Part shown: piece after piece, positions 43,686-54,500 of the stretch
Layout of the letters: every line of letters starts with the position of its first letter
Position numbering within the stretch: the first letter of the stretch is position 1
Source: Polynucleobacter asymbioticus QLW-P1DMWA-1
GTDB taxonomy: Bacteria > Pseudomonadota > Gammaproteobacteria > Burkholderiales > Burkholderiaceae
Assembly: GCF_000016345.1 (NCBI RefSeq)
Contig: NC_009379.1
Span: forward strand, 1 to 64,000
Length of the DNA stretch: 64,000 nucleotides
Reading direction: 5' to 3'
The notes under the pieces: generated by a model
Databases searched by the model: none
What the model was told of the DNA's origin: nothing
What the model saw: the letters and a program-made list of their open reading frames with translations, nothing else
Made by a program: the position numbers and the translations under genes

Positions 43686-44063
43686 ATGTCTCATCAAACT
43701 GCAAGTCACTCTGAAGAAAAAAGCGGCTGGGTCTCAGGACTCGCCGCCTTAATCGTCGTTGCCGCGTTAGTTCTTTACTACACGCTGGTCGACCAATCTT
43801 TATTGGTGCGCTTAGCTGTATTGTTTGGCGGGATTGCAGCTGCAGTCATGATTGTGGCGATTTCACCGGATGGGCGCCGTTTTATCGCCTACGCAAAAGA
43901 TTCTTGGTATGAAGTAAAAAAGGTTGTTTGGCCGACTCGTAAAGAGACTACCCAGATGACTCTAGTCGTATTTGGCTTTGTTCTGATCATGTCCCTATTT
44001 TTGTGGATTGCAGACAAATTAATTGAATGGCTAGTTTTTTCAGTCTTATTAGGCTGGAAGTGA
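43686..44063 (+). CDS. secE: Preprotein translocase subunit SecE
   Basis: 125-residue membrane subunit of the SecYEG channel. Like E. coli SecE it has two extra N-terminal membrane helices (about 17-36 and 42-60), then the conserved amphipathic region AYAKDSWYEVKKVVWPTRKETTQM (about 61-84; key VVWPTR-E) and the essential third helix. Placed between tRNA-Trp and nusG, the usual secE-nusG pair. Confidence 0.97.
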   Translation: MSHQTASHSEEKSGWVSGLAALIVVAALVLYYTLVDQSLLVRLAVLFGGIAAAVMIVAISPDGRRFIAYAKDSWYEVKKVVWPTRKETTQMTLVVFGFVLIMSLFLWIADKLIEWLVFSVLLGWK

Positions 44064-44072
44064 GTAAGAAAA

Positions 44073-44645
44073 ATGATTGATGCTGAAGCAGCCGTAAATC
44101 CACAAGCAACCGGCAATATGCGCTGGTATGTTATTCATGCCTATTCCGGTATGGAAAAAAGCGTAAAAAAAGGTCTTGAAGAGCGTATTGCACGTTCTGG
44201 CATGCCCGAAAAGTTTGGTCGTATCTTGGTTCCATCCGAAGAGGTTGTTGAAATCAAGTCTGGTGCCAAGTCTGTTACCGAGCGCCGTTTCTTCCCAGGA
44301 TACGTCCTGATTGAGATGGAAATGACGGATGAAAGCTGGCACTTGGTGAAAAATACGCCAAAAGTTACTGGTTTCGTTGGTGGCGTGCGTAACCGCCCAA
44401 GCCCAATTTCTACTGCTGAAGTAGCCAAAATTATGGATCAAATGCAGGCCGGGGTTGATAAACCTAAGCCTAAGACCTTATTTGAGGTTGGCGAGATCGT
44501 TCGAGTTAAAGAGGGCCCATTTGTTGATTTCAACGGAAATATCGAAGAAGTCAATTATGAGAAGTCAAGATTGCGTGTTTCTGTTACAATCTTTGGCCGC
44601 GGTACTCCAGTTGAACTGGAGTTCGGCCAAGTAGAAAAGATGTAA
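44073..44645 (+). CDS. nusG: Transcription termination/antitermination factor NusG
   Basis: 190-residue factor coupling RNA polymerase to Rho or ribosomes. N-terminal NGN domain ([20 protein letters not shown] about 16-35; [14 protein letters not shown] about 71-84) and C-terminal KOW domain ([22 protein letters not shown] about 138-159). The first 15 residues form a short extension compared with E. coli. Starts 9 bases after secE. Confidence 0.98.
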   Translation: MIDAEAAVNPQATGNMRWYVIHAYSGMEKSVKKGLEERIARSGMPEKFGRILVPSEEVVEIKSGAKSVTERRFFPGYVLIEMEMTDESWHLVKNTPKVTGFVGGVRNRPSPISTAEVAKIMDQMQAGVDKPKPKTLFEVGEIVRVKEGPFVDFNGNIEEVNYEKSRLRVSVTIFGRGTPVELEFGQVEKM

Positions 44646-44812
44646 AAACAAGGACTTAGTCCGGTTTTGCAGTGCAGCAGTTTGTAGTTATAGATGGTTA
44701 TTTAGATTTAGTAATTAACCGAGGAGCGGAGCTAGAAAGCCAAAAACTAGCAAAGCGTTTACTCAACAGCGGTCTTTCCTTATGAGGTTAGGCGCGCTTT
44801 AAGGAGCAAAAC
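44646..44812 (+). promoter_or_regulatory. nusG-rplK intergenic leader
   Basis: 167 bases without a gene. It holds the small hairpin GGACT-TAGTCC near 44653-44664 and a region GGTTA...TAACC (about 44694-44723). A good ribosome binding site AAGGAG precedes rplK. In many bacteria the L11-L1 message starts here and is controlled by L1; I cannot identify a definite L1 site or promoter. Confidence 0.3.
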
Positions 44813-45244
44813 ATGGCAAAGAAGATTATTGGCTTTATTAAGCTGCAGATCCCTGCAGGTAAAGCAAATCCATCACCACCGGTAGGTCCAGCATTGGGTC
44901 AACGCGGTCTTAATATTATGGAATTCTGTAAGGCGTTCAATGCTCAAACTCAGAGCATGGAGCCAGGCCTTCCCATTCCAGTCGTGATTACAGCGTTTGC
45001 TGATAAGAGCTTCACTTTCATCATGAAGACTCCTCCAGCGACCATCATGATTAAGAAAGCTGCGAAGATCGAAAAAGGATCACCACGTCCTCATACCGAC
45101 AAGGTAGGAAAAATTACACGTGCTCAAGCGGAAGAAATCGCTAAAGCAAAAATGCCAGATTTGACAGCAGCCGATATGGATGCAGCTGTTAGAACAATCG
45201 CTGGTAGCGCCCGTTCCATGGGCATCACAGTGGAAGGTCTCTAA
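44813..45244 (+). CDS. rplK: 50S ribosomal protein L11
   Basis: 143-residue GTPase-centre protein. The N-terminal Pro-rich [21 protein letters not shown] (about 11-31; key P-PPVGPALG) and C-terminal rRNA-binding [19 protein letters not shown] are diagnostic. Two bases separate it from rplA, the L11-L1 pair. Confidence 0.99.
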   Translation: MAKKIIGFIKLQIPAGKANPSPPVGPALGQRGLNIMEFCKAFNAQTQSMEPGLPIPVVITAFADKSFTFIMKTPPATIMIKKAAKIEKGSPRPHTDKVGKITRAQAEEIAKAKMPDLTAADMDAAVRTIAGSARSMGITVEGL

Positions 45245-45246
45245 TC

Positions 45247-45948
45247 ATGACTAAGTTATCTAAACGCGTAAAAGCAATTCAATCTAAAGTTGATCGCAAC
45301 AAGTTCTACCCATTAGAAGATGCATTGAACCTCGTCAAAGAGTGTGCAACTGCCAAGTTTGATGAGTCTATCGACGTTGCTGTTCAGCTGGGTATTGACG
45401 CTAAGAAATCTGACCAAGTTGTGCGTGGCGCAGTAGTGCTCCCAGCTGGTACAGGTAAGCATGTTCGTGTCGCTGTTTTTGCACAAGGCGAGAAGGCTGA
45501 ACAAGCTAAAGCTGCAGGCGCAGAAATCGTTGGCATGGAAGAACTTGCTGAACAAATTAAAGGCGGCAAAATTGATTTCGATATTTTGATCGCATCCCCA
45601 GACACAATGAAAATTGTTGGTACTTTAGGTCAAGTATTGGGCCCACGCGGCTTGATGCCAAATCCAAAAGTGGGAACAGTTACTCCTGACGTTGCTACTG
45701 CAGTTAAAAATGCAAAAGCTGGTCAAGTTCAGTTCCGTGTGGACAAAGCGGGTATCGTGCACGCAAGCATTGGCCGCCGTTCATTCGAGCCAGCTGCATT
45801 GAAATCTAACTTGCTCGCATTGCTTGAGGCTTTGAATAAAGCAAAACCTCCTGCATCTAAGGGTATTTATTTAAAGAAGGTTGCCGTAAGCAGCACCATG
45901 GGTGCAGGCGTACGTGTAGACCAAGCATCGTTACAGGCTGCAGCTTAA
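45247..45948 (+). CDS. rplA: 50S ribosomal protein L1
   Basis: 233-residue L1-stalk protein and usual translational repressor of its own operon. Diagnostic segments are [18 protein letters not shown] (about 60-77), [22 protein letters not shown] (about 124-145; key LGP-GLMPNPK-GT) and the C-terminal [11 protein letters not shown]. Starts two bases after rplK. Confidence 0.99.
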   Translation: MTKLSKRVKAIQSKVDRNKFYPLEDALNLVKECATAKFDESIDVAVQLGIDAKKSDQVVRGAVVLPAGTGKHVRVAVFAQGEKAEQAKAAGAEIVGMEELAEQIKGGKIDFDILIASPDTMKIVGTLGQVLGPRGLMPNPKVGTVTPDVATAVKNAKAGQVQFRVDKAGIVHASIGRRSFEPAALKSNLLALLEALNKAKPPASKGIYLKKVAVSSTMGAGVRVDQASLQAAA

Positions 45949-46185
45949 TTACCCTGTAACAAAAAAGAACTTTGGGTCGACTCCCGCTCATTGAGTGAGA
46001 GTCGAACATCAAAGACCGTTGGTGGATTAGTTGCTAATAAAGAGTTAATTCTTAATCGTTACGAAAGTAATAGCCAGCGCAGATGGCGACCCTGAAAAGA
46101 TACTCACAAGATCTCTTGTGATGAAACGATCAGACGCTGGTGTGTAACCCCAACTGGAAACAGTTGGTTTTTATGGAGTTAAACC
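45949..46185 (+). promoter_or_regulatory. Ribosomal protein L10 leader (rplJL autoregulatory region)
   Basis: 237-base gap between rplA and rplJ. CCAGCG at 46073-46078 pairs with CGCTGG at 46135-46140 to close a domain that contains the hairpin TCACAAG-ATCT-CTTGTGA (46104-46121). This resembles the known L10 leader, which binds L10(L12)4 to repress rplJL translation. An upstream hairpin TCGACTC...GAGTCGA (45977-46005) without a T-run may be a processing or attenuation element. The fit to the L10 leader consensus has not been computed. Confidence 0.6.
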
Positions 46186-46833
46186 GTGCCTTTGAATGTA
46201 CAAGACAAAAAAGCGATTGTTGCTGATGTCGGCGCTCAATTGGCTGGAGCCCAAACTGTTGTGCTCGCTGAATACCGTGGTATTCCAGTAGAGCAGTTGA
46301 CAAAGCTACGTGCTAGCGCACGTGACCAAGGTGTATATCTTCGCGTTTTGAAGAACACATTGGCACGCCGTGCTGCACAAGGCACACAGTTTGAGCCTCT
46401 TGCTGATTCGATGGTTGGCCCCTTGATCTATGGCATCTCTGCTGATCCGATTGCTTCGGCAAAAGTATTGCAGAACTTTGCTAAGACTCAAGACAAGCTG
46501 GTCATTACTGCTGGCTTATATAACGGCAAGTTGTTGGACGTAGCGGGCGTTAAATCCCTCGCGTCTATTCCAAGCCGCGACGAGTTGTTATCTCAGTTAT
46601 TGGGCGTCATGTTGGCCCCAGTTTCTGCTATGGCTCGCGTATTGGGCGCAGTAGCAGCACAGAAAGCCGCAGGAGCACCTGCTCCAGTAGCTGAAGTGGC
46701 AGCACCTGCAGCAGAAGCAGCAGCCCCAGCAGAAGTAGTTGCTGAAGCCGCAGCTCCTGAAGTAGCCGCTGAGCCTGCAGCCGCAGCCCCAGAAGCTGGA
46801 ACAGAAGCAAAAGAAACCCCTGCCGCTGAATAA
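46186..46833 (+). CDS. rplJ: 50S ribosomal protein L10 with long Ala/Pro-rich C-terminal tail
   Basis: Stalk base protein that anchors L7/L12. The first 165 residues are an ordinary L10 ([64 protein letters not shown]). After about residue 158 a tail of roughly 55 residues, almost only Ala, Pro, Glu and Val, extends the protein to 215; E. coli L10 has 165. The tail is acidic and probably disordered. The start is GTG at 46186 following TGGAG. Co-transcribed with rplL. Confidence 0.97.
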   Translation: MPLNVQDKKAIVADVGAQLAGAQTVVLAEYRGIPVEQLTKLRASARDQGVYLRVLKNTLARRAAQGTQFEPLADSMVGPLIYGISADPIASAKVLQNFAKTQDKLVITAGLYNGKLLDVAGVKSLASIPSRDELLSQLLGVMLAPVSAMARVLGAVAAQKAAGAPAPVAEVAAPAAEAAAPAEVVAEAAAPEVAAEPAAAAPEAGTEAKETPAAE

Positions 46834-46869
46834 GCGACAGATTAACTATTTAAGTATTAGGAGCTAAAA

Positions 46870-47244
46870 ATGGCGATTACTAAAGAAGAAATCATTGATG
46901 CAGTAGGTAGCATGTCCGTTATGGATTTGAACGACTTGGTTAAGGCGTTCGAAGAGAAGTTTGGCGTTTCAGCTGCAGCGATGGCTGTTGCTGGTCCTGC
47001 TGGTGCCGCTGGCGGTGCTGCTGCTGAAGAGCAAACAGAATTTACTGTTAACTTGCTCGAAGCTGGCGCAAACAAGGTTTCAGTAATTAAGGCAGTTCGC
47101 GAAATTACTGGCCTTGGCTTGAAAGAAGCTAAGGACTTGGTTGACGGTGCACCTAAGCCAATCAAAGAAGCTGTTGATAAGAAGACAGCTGAAGAAGCTA
47201 AGAAGAAGCTTGAAGAAGCTGGCGCTAAAGCAGAACTCAAGTAA
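46870..47244 (+). CDS. rplL: 50S ribosomal protein L7/L12
   Basis: 124-residue stalk protein. The N-terminal dimerisation helix pair ([29 protein letters not shown]) is joined by an Ala/Gly-rich hinge (about 36-55) to the factor-binding C-terminal domain ([34 protein letters not shown]; key residues [16 protein letters not shown]). AGGAG lies just before the ATG. It is followed by a 226-base gap full of hairpins before rpoB. Confidence 0.99.
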
Positions 47245-47289
47245 TACAAGCACTGCTGGCGCCTCTCACAAAGGGGCGTTGGCCATGTT

Positions 47290-47410
47290 GGGTTTGACCT
47301 CTAGAGGTCAAACCCGATTTCATTTCTGATTGAAATCGGGTTTGCCTTCTGATACGACTGCAGAATGCAAGTTTGGTCGGACACTAAATCTTTCGGTTTA
47401 GTGTTGTCCG
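47290..47410 (+). promoter_or_regulatory. rplL-rpoB intergenic hairpin array (candidate attenuator/processing region)
   Basis: Three hairpins in a row lie between rplL and rpoB. Hairpin 1 is a perfect 26-base palindrome at 47290-47315 (arms GGGTTTGACCTCT and AGAGGTCAAACCC). Hairpin 2 has 13-base arms 47310-47322 and 47331-47343 with an 8-base loop. Hairpin 3 is about 47378-47409 (arms CGGA-CACTAAA and TTTAGTG-TCCG with a small bulge and a TCTTTCGG loop). Hairpins 1 and 2 share bases 47310-47315, so they compete. In E. coli this gap holds an attenuator and an RNase III site. Confidence 0.7.
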
Positions 47411-47470
47411 CCAGTGATTGGTAGTGGCCAATCGCCAAATCTTTGTACAGTCGCTGAATTCGGAGATGAA

Positions 47471-50400
47471 ATGAACTACAGCTTCACCGAACGCAAGCGA
47501 GTCCGTAAAAGCTTTGCTAAGCGAGTAAACAACCACCAGGTTCCGTACCTGATCGCAACGCAGCTGGAATCCTACGCTAAATTTTTACAGGCTGATAAGC
47601 CGGCAATGTCTCGTCTTACTGAGGGACTTCAGGCTGCCTTTACATCAGCATTCCCAATTGTGTCTAACAACGGCTATGCACGTATGGAATACGTGTCTTA
47701 CCAGTTATCACAGCCACCATTTGACGTTAAAGAATGTCAACAGCGTGGTTACACATACCACTCTGCCTTACGTGCAAAAGTTCGCTTGATTATTTATGAT
47801 CGCGAAGCGCCTACTAAGGTTAAAGAGGTAAAAGAGAGCGAAGTCTACATGGGTGAAATTCCACTCATGACAGAAAACGGCTCTTTTGTGATTAATGGTA
47901 CTGAGCGCGTGATCGTTTCTCAGTTGCACCGCTCCCCAGGCGTGTTCTTCGAACACGATAAGGGCAAAACACATAGCTCGGGTAAGTTGCTGTTCTCAGC
48001 ACGCATCATTCCTTACCGTGGTTCATGGCTCGATTTCGAGTTTGATCCAAAAGACATTCTTTATTTCCGCGTTGACCGTCGTCGTAAGATGCCTGTCACC
48101 ATTTTGCTCAAAGCAATTGGTTTAAATAACGAACAGATTCTTGCGAACTTCTTTAATTTTGACCATTTTTCATTGACTGCTAATGGCGGTTCAATGGAAT
48201 TTGTTCCAGAGCGTTTGCGTGGTCAGTTGGCTAACTTTGATGTGCTTGATAAGAATGGCGTTGTTGTCATTCAAAAAGACAAGCGTATTAATGCCAAACA
48301 CATCCGTGAACTCGAAGCAGCTAAGACAAAAACAATCGCCGTTCCAGATGACTATTTGGTTGGACGTGTGGTTGCACGCAATATTGTTGATCCAGATTCT
48401 GGTGAAATCTTGGCTTACGCTAATGATGAAATTACTGAGGAGTTGTTGGCAACATTGCGCGATGCAGGCATCAAGCAATTAGAAACTATCTATACCAATG
48501 ATTTAGATTCTGGCGCTTACATTTCTCAGACATTGCGTACTGATGAAACAGCAGATCAAATGGCTGCTCGTATCGCCATTTACCGCATGATGCGTCCTGG
48601 CGAGCCTCCAACAGAAGATGCTGTTGAAGCCTTGTTCCAGCGCTTGTTCTATAACGAAGATACTTACGATTTGTCACGTGTTGGCCGTATGAAGGTCAAC
48701 AGCCGTTTGAACCGTCCAGAAATGGAAGGTCCAATGGTTCTATCAAATGAAGATATTCTCGACACAATTAAGTCTCTAGTAGATTTGCGTAACGGCAAAG
48801 GCGAAGTGGATGATATCGATCACTTAGGTAATCGTCGTGTACGTTGTGTTGGCGAGTTGGCTGAAAACCAATTCCGTGCTGGTTTGTCACGTGTTGAGCG
48901 TGCGGTTAAAGAACGTCTCGGCCAAGCCGAAACAGAAAACCTCATGCCGCATGACTTGATTAACAGTAAGCCAATCTCTTCTGCTATTCGTGAGTTCTTC
49001 GGTTCTTCACAGTTGTCCCAGTTTATGGACCAAACCAACCCACTTTCAGAGATCACGCACAAGCGTCGTATTTCTGCATTGGGACCTGGTGGTTTGACAC
49101 GCGAGCGCGCAGGCTTCGAAGTGCGCGACGTGCATCCAACCCACTATGGACGTGTTTGCCCTATCGAAACTCCAGAAGGACCAAACATTGGTTTGATCAA
49201 CTCACTCGCTTTGTTTGCGCGTTTGAATGAGCATGGCTTCCTTGAGACTCCATACCGTAAAGTTTCCAATAGCAAGGTAAGCGATGAAGTGGTTTACCTC
49301 TCTGCAATTGAAGAAGCGAAGTATGTGATTGCTCAGGCAAATGCAACAATCGACAAGAGCGGTAAGTTGGCCGACGAATTGGTTTCGGCGCGTCAAGCTG
49401 GCGAAACCATCATGGTAAGCCCAGAGCGCATTGATTTCATCGACGTTGCCCCAAGCCAAATTGTTTCTGCTGCCGCGTCTCTCGTTCCATTCTTGGAGCA
49501 CGATGATGCGAACCGTGCTTTGATGGGTGCGAATATGTCACGTCAAGCGGTTCCTTGCTTGCGTCCTGATAAGCCATTGGTTGGCACTGGTTTAGAGCGC
49601 ATTGTTGCGGTTGACTCCGGTACGGTTATTTTGGCAACTCGTGGCGGCATTGTTGATTACGTTGATGCAAATCGTATCGTGATTCGTGTGAACGATGACG
49701 AGACTGCGGCCGGTGAAGTTGGTGTGGATATTTATAACCTCATCAAGTACACCCGCTCAAACCAAAATACCAACATCAATCAACGTCCAATCGTTCAGGC
49801 CGGTGATCGCGTAGTCCGTGGTGACGTAGTTGCTGACGGAGCTTCTACCGATTTGGGCGAATTGGCTTTGGGTCAAAACATGACCGTGGCATTTATGCCA
49901 TGGAACGGTTACAACTTCGAAGATTCAATCTTGATCTCCGAGAAGGTGGTTGCCGAAGACCGTTACACCTCTATTCATATCGAAGAGTTGTCGGTTGTTG
50001 CGCGCGATACCAAGTTGGGTTCAGAAGAAATTACACGCGATATTTCCAATTTGGCTGAGTCACAACTCTCCCGTTTGGATGAGAGCGGTATTGTTTACAT
50101 CGGTGCTGAAGTAGAGGCTGGCGACGTTTTAGTTGGTAAGGTAACTCCAAAGGGTGAGACTACTCTCACTCCAGAAGAAAAGTTACTGCGTGCGATCTTC
50201 GGCGAAAAAGCATCTGACGTTAAAGATACTTCTTTGCGCGTTCCATCTGGAATGATCGGTACCGTTATTGACGTTCAAGTCTTCACCCGTGAAGGTATTG
50301 AGCGCGATGCACGCGCACAAGCCATTATTCAAGAAGAATTACAACGTTATCGTTTGGACTTAAACGACCAGTTACGTATTGTTGAAGGCGATGCCTTCAT

Positions 50401-51571
50401 GCGTTTAGAAAAACTGTTGATTGGCAAAGTTGCCAATGGTGGTCCTCAGAAATTAGCTAAAGGCACTAAGATCGACAAGGAATACCTTGCCAGCTTAGAT
50501 AAATACCATTGGTTCGATGTTCGTCCAGCAGATGAAGAAGTTGCTACACAAGTTGAAGCAATCAAATCGTCTATCGAAGCGAAGCGTAAGCAGTTTGATG
50601 AGGCATTCGAAGAGAAGCGCACCAAGCTTACTCAAGGTGATGATTTGCAGGCTGGCGTAACGAAGATGGTGAAGGTGTACTTAGCTGTTAAGCGTCGCTT
50701 ACAGCCTGGTGACAAGATGGCCGGTCGTCACGGTAACAAAGGCGTGGTTTCTAAAATCGCCCCTGCGGAAGACATGCCATTTATGGCTGACGGACGCCCT
50801 GTTGACATCGTCTTGAACCCATTGGGCGTTCCTTCCCGTATGAACGTAGGTCAGATCTTGGAAACCCACTTAGGTTGGGCGGCTCAAGGTATTGGTAAGC
50901 GTATTGATGAGATGGTTCGTCAACAGGTTAAGCAAGCTGAACTCCGCAAGTTCTTGAAGCAGCTTTACAACGAAACTGGTCGTATCGAAGATATCGATAA
51001 CTTCACTGATGAGCAGATCACAGTTTTGGCTGAGAATTTACGCCAAGGCTTGCCATTCGCTACTCCAGTGTTTGACGGTGCAACTGAAGCTGAAATCGGA
51101 CGCATGCTCGAGTTGGCTTATCCAGAAGAAGTAGCTACTTCTTTGAAGATGACGCCTTCACGTCAGCAAATGATTTTGTGCGACGGCCGTACTGGTGATC
51201 AGTTTGAGCGTCCTGTAACTGTTGGTGTAATGCACGTCTTGAAACTCCACCATTTGGTCGATGACAAGATGCACGCACGTTCAACTGGACCTTACTCGTT
51301 AGTCACGCAACAACCACTGGGCGGTAAAGCTCAGTTTGGTGGTCAGCGCTTTGGTGAGATGGAAGTTTGGGCCCTCGAAGCATACGGTGCTTCATATGTC
51401 TTGCAGGAAATGCTGACAGTGAAGTCCGATGACGTCGCAGGCCGTACCAAGGTTTACGAAAACATCGTCAAGGGCGAGCACACAATTGATGCTGGCATGC
51501 CCGAATCCTTCAACGTGTTGGTAAAAGAAATCCGCTCGTTGGGTATTGACATTGACATGGAGCGCAACTGA
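47471..51571 (+). CDS. rpoB: DNA-directed RNA polymerase beta subunit
   Basis: 1366-residue catalytic subunit of RNA polymerase. I chose the ATG at 47471 ([17 protein letters not shown]), which has CGGAG at 47461-47465; the open frame extends 19 codons upstream into the leader. The rifampicin region reads [22 protein letters not shown] (residues S, Q, D, H in wild-type state), so no resistance mutation is seen. Later motifs such as [16 protein letters not shown] and [15 protein letters not shown] are intact. rpoC starts 2 bases after the stop. Confidence 0.99.
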   Translation: MNYSFTERKRVRKSFAKRVNNHQVPYLIATQLESYAKFLQADKPAMSRLTEGLQAAFTSAFPIVSNNGYARMEYVSYQLSQPPFDVKECQQRGYTYHSALRAKVRLIIYDREAPTKVKEVKESEVYMGEIPLMTENGSFVINGTERVIVSQLHRSPGVFFEHDKGKTHSSGKLLFSARIIPYRGSWLDFEFDPKDILYFRVDRRRKMPVTILLKAIGLNNEQILANFFNFDHFSLTANGGSMEFVPERLRGQLANFDVLDKNGVVVIQKDKRINAKHIRELEAAKTKTIAVPDDYLVGRVVARNIVDPDSGEILAYANDEITEELLATLRDAGIKQLETIYTNDLDSGAYISQTLRTDETADQMAARIAIYRMMRPGEPPTEDAVEALFQRLFYNEDTYDLSRVGRMKVNSRLNRPEMEGPMVLSNEDILDTIKSLVDLRNGKGEVDDIDHLGNRRVRCVGELAENQFRAGLSRVERAVKERLGQAETENLMPHDLINSKPISSAIREFFGSSQLSQFMDQTNPLSEITHKRRISALGPGGLTRERAGFEVRDVHPTHYGRVCPIETPEGPNIGLINSLALFARLNEHGFLETPYRKVSNSKVSDEVVYLSAIEEAKYVIAQANATIDKSGKLADELVSARQAGETIMVSPERIDFIDVAPSQIVSAAASLVPFLEHDDANRALMGANMSRQAVPCLRPDKPLVGTGLERIVAVDSGTVILATRGGIVDYVDANRIVIRVNDDETAAGEVGVDIYNLIKYTRSNQNTNINQRPIVQAGDRVVRGDVVADGASTDLGELALGQNMTVAFMPWNGYNFEDSILISEKVVAEDRYTSIHIEELSVVARDTKLGSEEITRDISNLAESQLSRLDESGIVYIGAEVEAGDVLVGKVTPKGETTLTPEEKLLRAIFGEKASDVKDTSLRVPSGMIGTVIDVQVFTREGIERDARAQAIIQEELQRYRLDLNDQLRIVEGDAFMRLEKLLIGKVANGGPQKLAKGTKIDKEYLASLDKYHWFDVRPADEEVATQVEAIKSSIEAKRKQFDEAFEEKRTKLTQGDDLQAGVTKMVKVYLAVKRRLQPGDKMAGRHGNKGVVSKIAPAEDMPFMADGRPVDIVLNPLGVPSRMNVGQILETHLGWAAQGIGKRIDEMVRQQVKQAELRKFLKQLYNETGRIEDIDNFTDEQITVLAENLRQGLPFATPVFDGATEAEIGRMLELAYPEEVATSLKMTPSRQQMILCDGRTGDQFERPVTVGVMHVLKLHHLVDDKMHARSTGPYSLVTQQPLGGKAQFGGQRFGEMEVWALEAYGASYVLQEMLTVKSDDVAGRTKVYENIVKGEHTIDAGMPESFNVLVKEIRSLGIDIDMERN

Positions 51572-51572
51572 T

Positions 51573-54500
51573 ATGAAAGCATTGCTCGATTTATTTAAGC
51601 AAACGCAGGGTGATGAGCAGTTTGATGTCATCAAGATTGGTCTTGCATCCCCTGAGAAAATTCGCTCATGGTCTTTTGGTGAAGTACGCAAACCAGAAAC
51701 CATTAACTACCGGACTTTTAAGCCCGAGCGTGATGGTTTGTTCTGCGCCAAGATTTTTGGACCAACTAAAGACTACGAGTGCTTATGCGGCAAGTACAAG
51801 CGCTTAAAGTTCCGTGGCGTTATCTGCGAGAAGTGCGGCGTTGAAGTTACGCTCGCCAAGGTACGTCGTGAGCGCATGGGCCACATTGAGTTAGCTGCCC
51901 CTGTAGCGCACATTTGGTTCTTGAAATCCTTACCATCCCGTTTGGGTATGGTTCTCGATATGACATTGCGTGATATCGAGCGCGTTCTTTACTTTGAAGC
52001 TTATGTAGTCGTTGATCCTGGCATGACTCCTGAAGGCGCGATGAAGCGCGGTCAGATCATGTCTGAAGATGAGTACATTGCCAAGACTGAAGAGTATGGT
52101 GACGGTGCATTTACTGCCATCATGGGCGCGGAAGGTATTCGTGACCTCTTGCGCGGTATCGATATCGATCGTGAAGTAGAGACGATTCGTGCCGATTTGA
52201 AAGCTACTGGTAGCGATGCCAAGATCAAGAAATACGCTAAGCGCTTAAAAGTGCTCGAGGCGTTCCAGACTTCAGGTATTAAGCCTGACTGGATGATCAT
52301 GGAAGTGTTGCCAGTATTGCCACCAGAGTTGCGCCCATTGGTGCCATTGGATGGCGGTCGCTTCGCTACTTCCGATTTGAACGACCTCTACCGTCGTGTG
52401 ATCAACCGTAACAATCGTTTGAAGCGTTTGTTAGAGTTGCGCGCACCAGAGATCATCGTTCGTAACGAAAAACGCATGTTGCAGGAAGCGGTTGACTCAT
52501 TGCTCGACAACGGTCGTCGCGGTAAGGCTATGACTGGCGCTAACAAGCGTCCGTTGAAGTCCTTGGCTGAGATGATTAAAGGTAAGAGCGGTCGTTTCCG
52601 TCAAAACTTGTTGGGTAAACGTGTTGACTACTCAGGTCGTTCAGTCATCGTGGTTGGCCCGACATTGAAATTGCATCAGTGCGGCTTACCAAAATTGATG
52701 GCCTTGGAATTGTTCAAGCCATTCATTTTCAACAAGCTCGAGACTTTGGGAATCGCAACTACTATTAAGGCTGCGAAGAAAGAGGTTGAAAGTCAGACTC
52801 CAATCGTTTGGGACATTCTCGAAGAAGTGATTCGTGAACATCCAATCATGTTGAACCGTGCGCCTACATTACACCGTCTCGGTATTCAGGCTTTCGAGCC
52901 AATGCTGATTGAAGGTAAGGCGATCCAATTGCACCCATTAGTCTGCGCGGCATTTAACGCCGACTTTGACGGTGACCAAATGGCGGTTCACGTTCCTTTG
53001 TCGCTCGAAGCACAAATGGAGGCGCGTACATTGATGTTGGCTTCGAACAACGTATTGTTCCCAGCTAACGGCGAACCATCTATCGTTCCTTCACAGGACG
53101 TGGTGTTAGGTCTGTACTACGCTACTCGTGACAAGATCAATGGTAAAGGCGAAGGCATGGTTTTCGCTAATATCGCTGAAGTCATTCGTGCACATGAAGC
53201 TGGCCAGGTTGAATTGGCTTCACGCGTTGCTGTGCGTATTACTGAGTTTGAGATTGTGGATAAGAAAGCAGAGGGCGATGCCCGTTTTGCTGAAAAGACC
53301 AAGATCTATCAAACTTCAGTTGGCCGTGCAATCTTGTCAGAAATCTTGCCTAAGGGTATGACTTTTGAGGAAATCAATAAGCCTCTGAAGAAAAAAGAAA
53401 TCTCACGTTTGATAAACACTTCATTCCGTAAGTGCGGTCTCCGTGAAACAGTTATTTTTGCTGACCGTCTCTTGCAGTCTGGTTTCCGCTTGGCAACAAA
53501 TGCTGGTATCTCGGTTGCAATCGACGATATGCTGATTCCTACCTCTAAAGAGCGCATCATCACTGAAGCCACTAACAAGGTTAAAGAGTATGACAAGCAG
53601 TTCATGTCAGGTCTCGTAACCAATCAAGAGCGTTATAACAACGTGGTTGATATTTGGGGCGCAGCTGGCGACCAAGTTGGCAAAGCGATGATGGATGAGT
53701 TATCGCACGTTGACGTACTCGACCGTAACAGTAAAACTGTGCGTCAAGAATCCTTTAACTCTATCTATATGATGGCGGATTCTGGTGCACGTGGATCTGC
53801 AGCGCAGATTCGTCAGTTGGCCGGTATGCGTGGTTTGATGGCGAAGCCTGATGGCTCCATTATTGAAACCCCAATTACTGCGAACTTCCGTGAAGGCTTG
53901 AACGTATTGCAGTACTTCATCTCAACCCACGGTGCTCGTAAAGGTCTAGCCGATACGGCATTGAAGACAGCGAACTCAGGTTACTTGACACGTCGTTTGT
54001 GCGACGTAACTCAAGACCTCGTTGTGATCGAAGATGATTGCGGTGCAACTTCAGGCGTAACAATGAAGGCTCTCGTAGAGGGCGGCGAAATTATCGAAGC
54101 ATTGCGCGATCGTATTTTGGGTCGTGTATGTATCGGTGACATCGTTCATCCAGATACACAAGAAGTTATTGTTGCTAACGACACATTGCTCGACGAGGAT
54201 CACGTAGATCAAATCGTTGCTTTAGGCATTGATGAAGTGAAAGTTCGCACAGTATTGTCATGCTTAACTCGCTTTGGTTTGTGCGCTAAGTGCTACGGAC
54301 GTGATTTAGGTCGCGGTGGTTTGGTAAACGTTGGTGAGGCAGTTGGCGTGATCGCTGCTCAGTCCATCGGTGAGCCAGGCACACAGTTGACTATGCGTAC
54401 CTTCCACATTGGTGGTGCGGCGTCACGCGCTTTGGTTGCAAGCAATATTGAAGCTAAGTCTAATGGTGCGTTGAAGTTCTCTGGCACGATGCGTATTGTC

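Noticed and set aside
45977..46005. Hairpin after rplA as an intrinsic terminator
   Set aside because: The stem is imperfect in the middle and has no T-tract after it; more likely part of the rplJ leader region.
47414..47470. Upstream extension of rpoB from an earlier start
   Set aside because: The extra 19 codons fall in the structured leader and do not resemble RpoB; the ATG at 47471 has a good ribosome binding site and a standard N-terminus.
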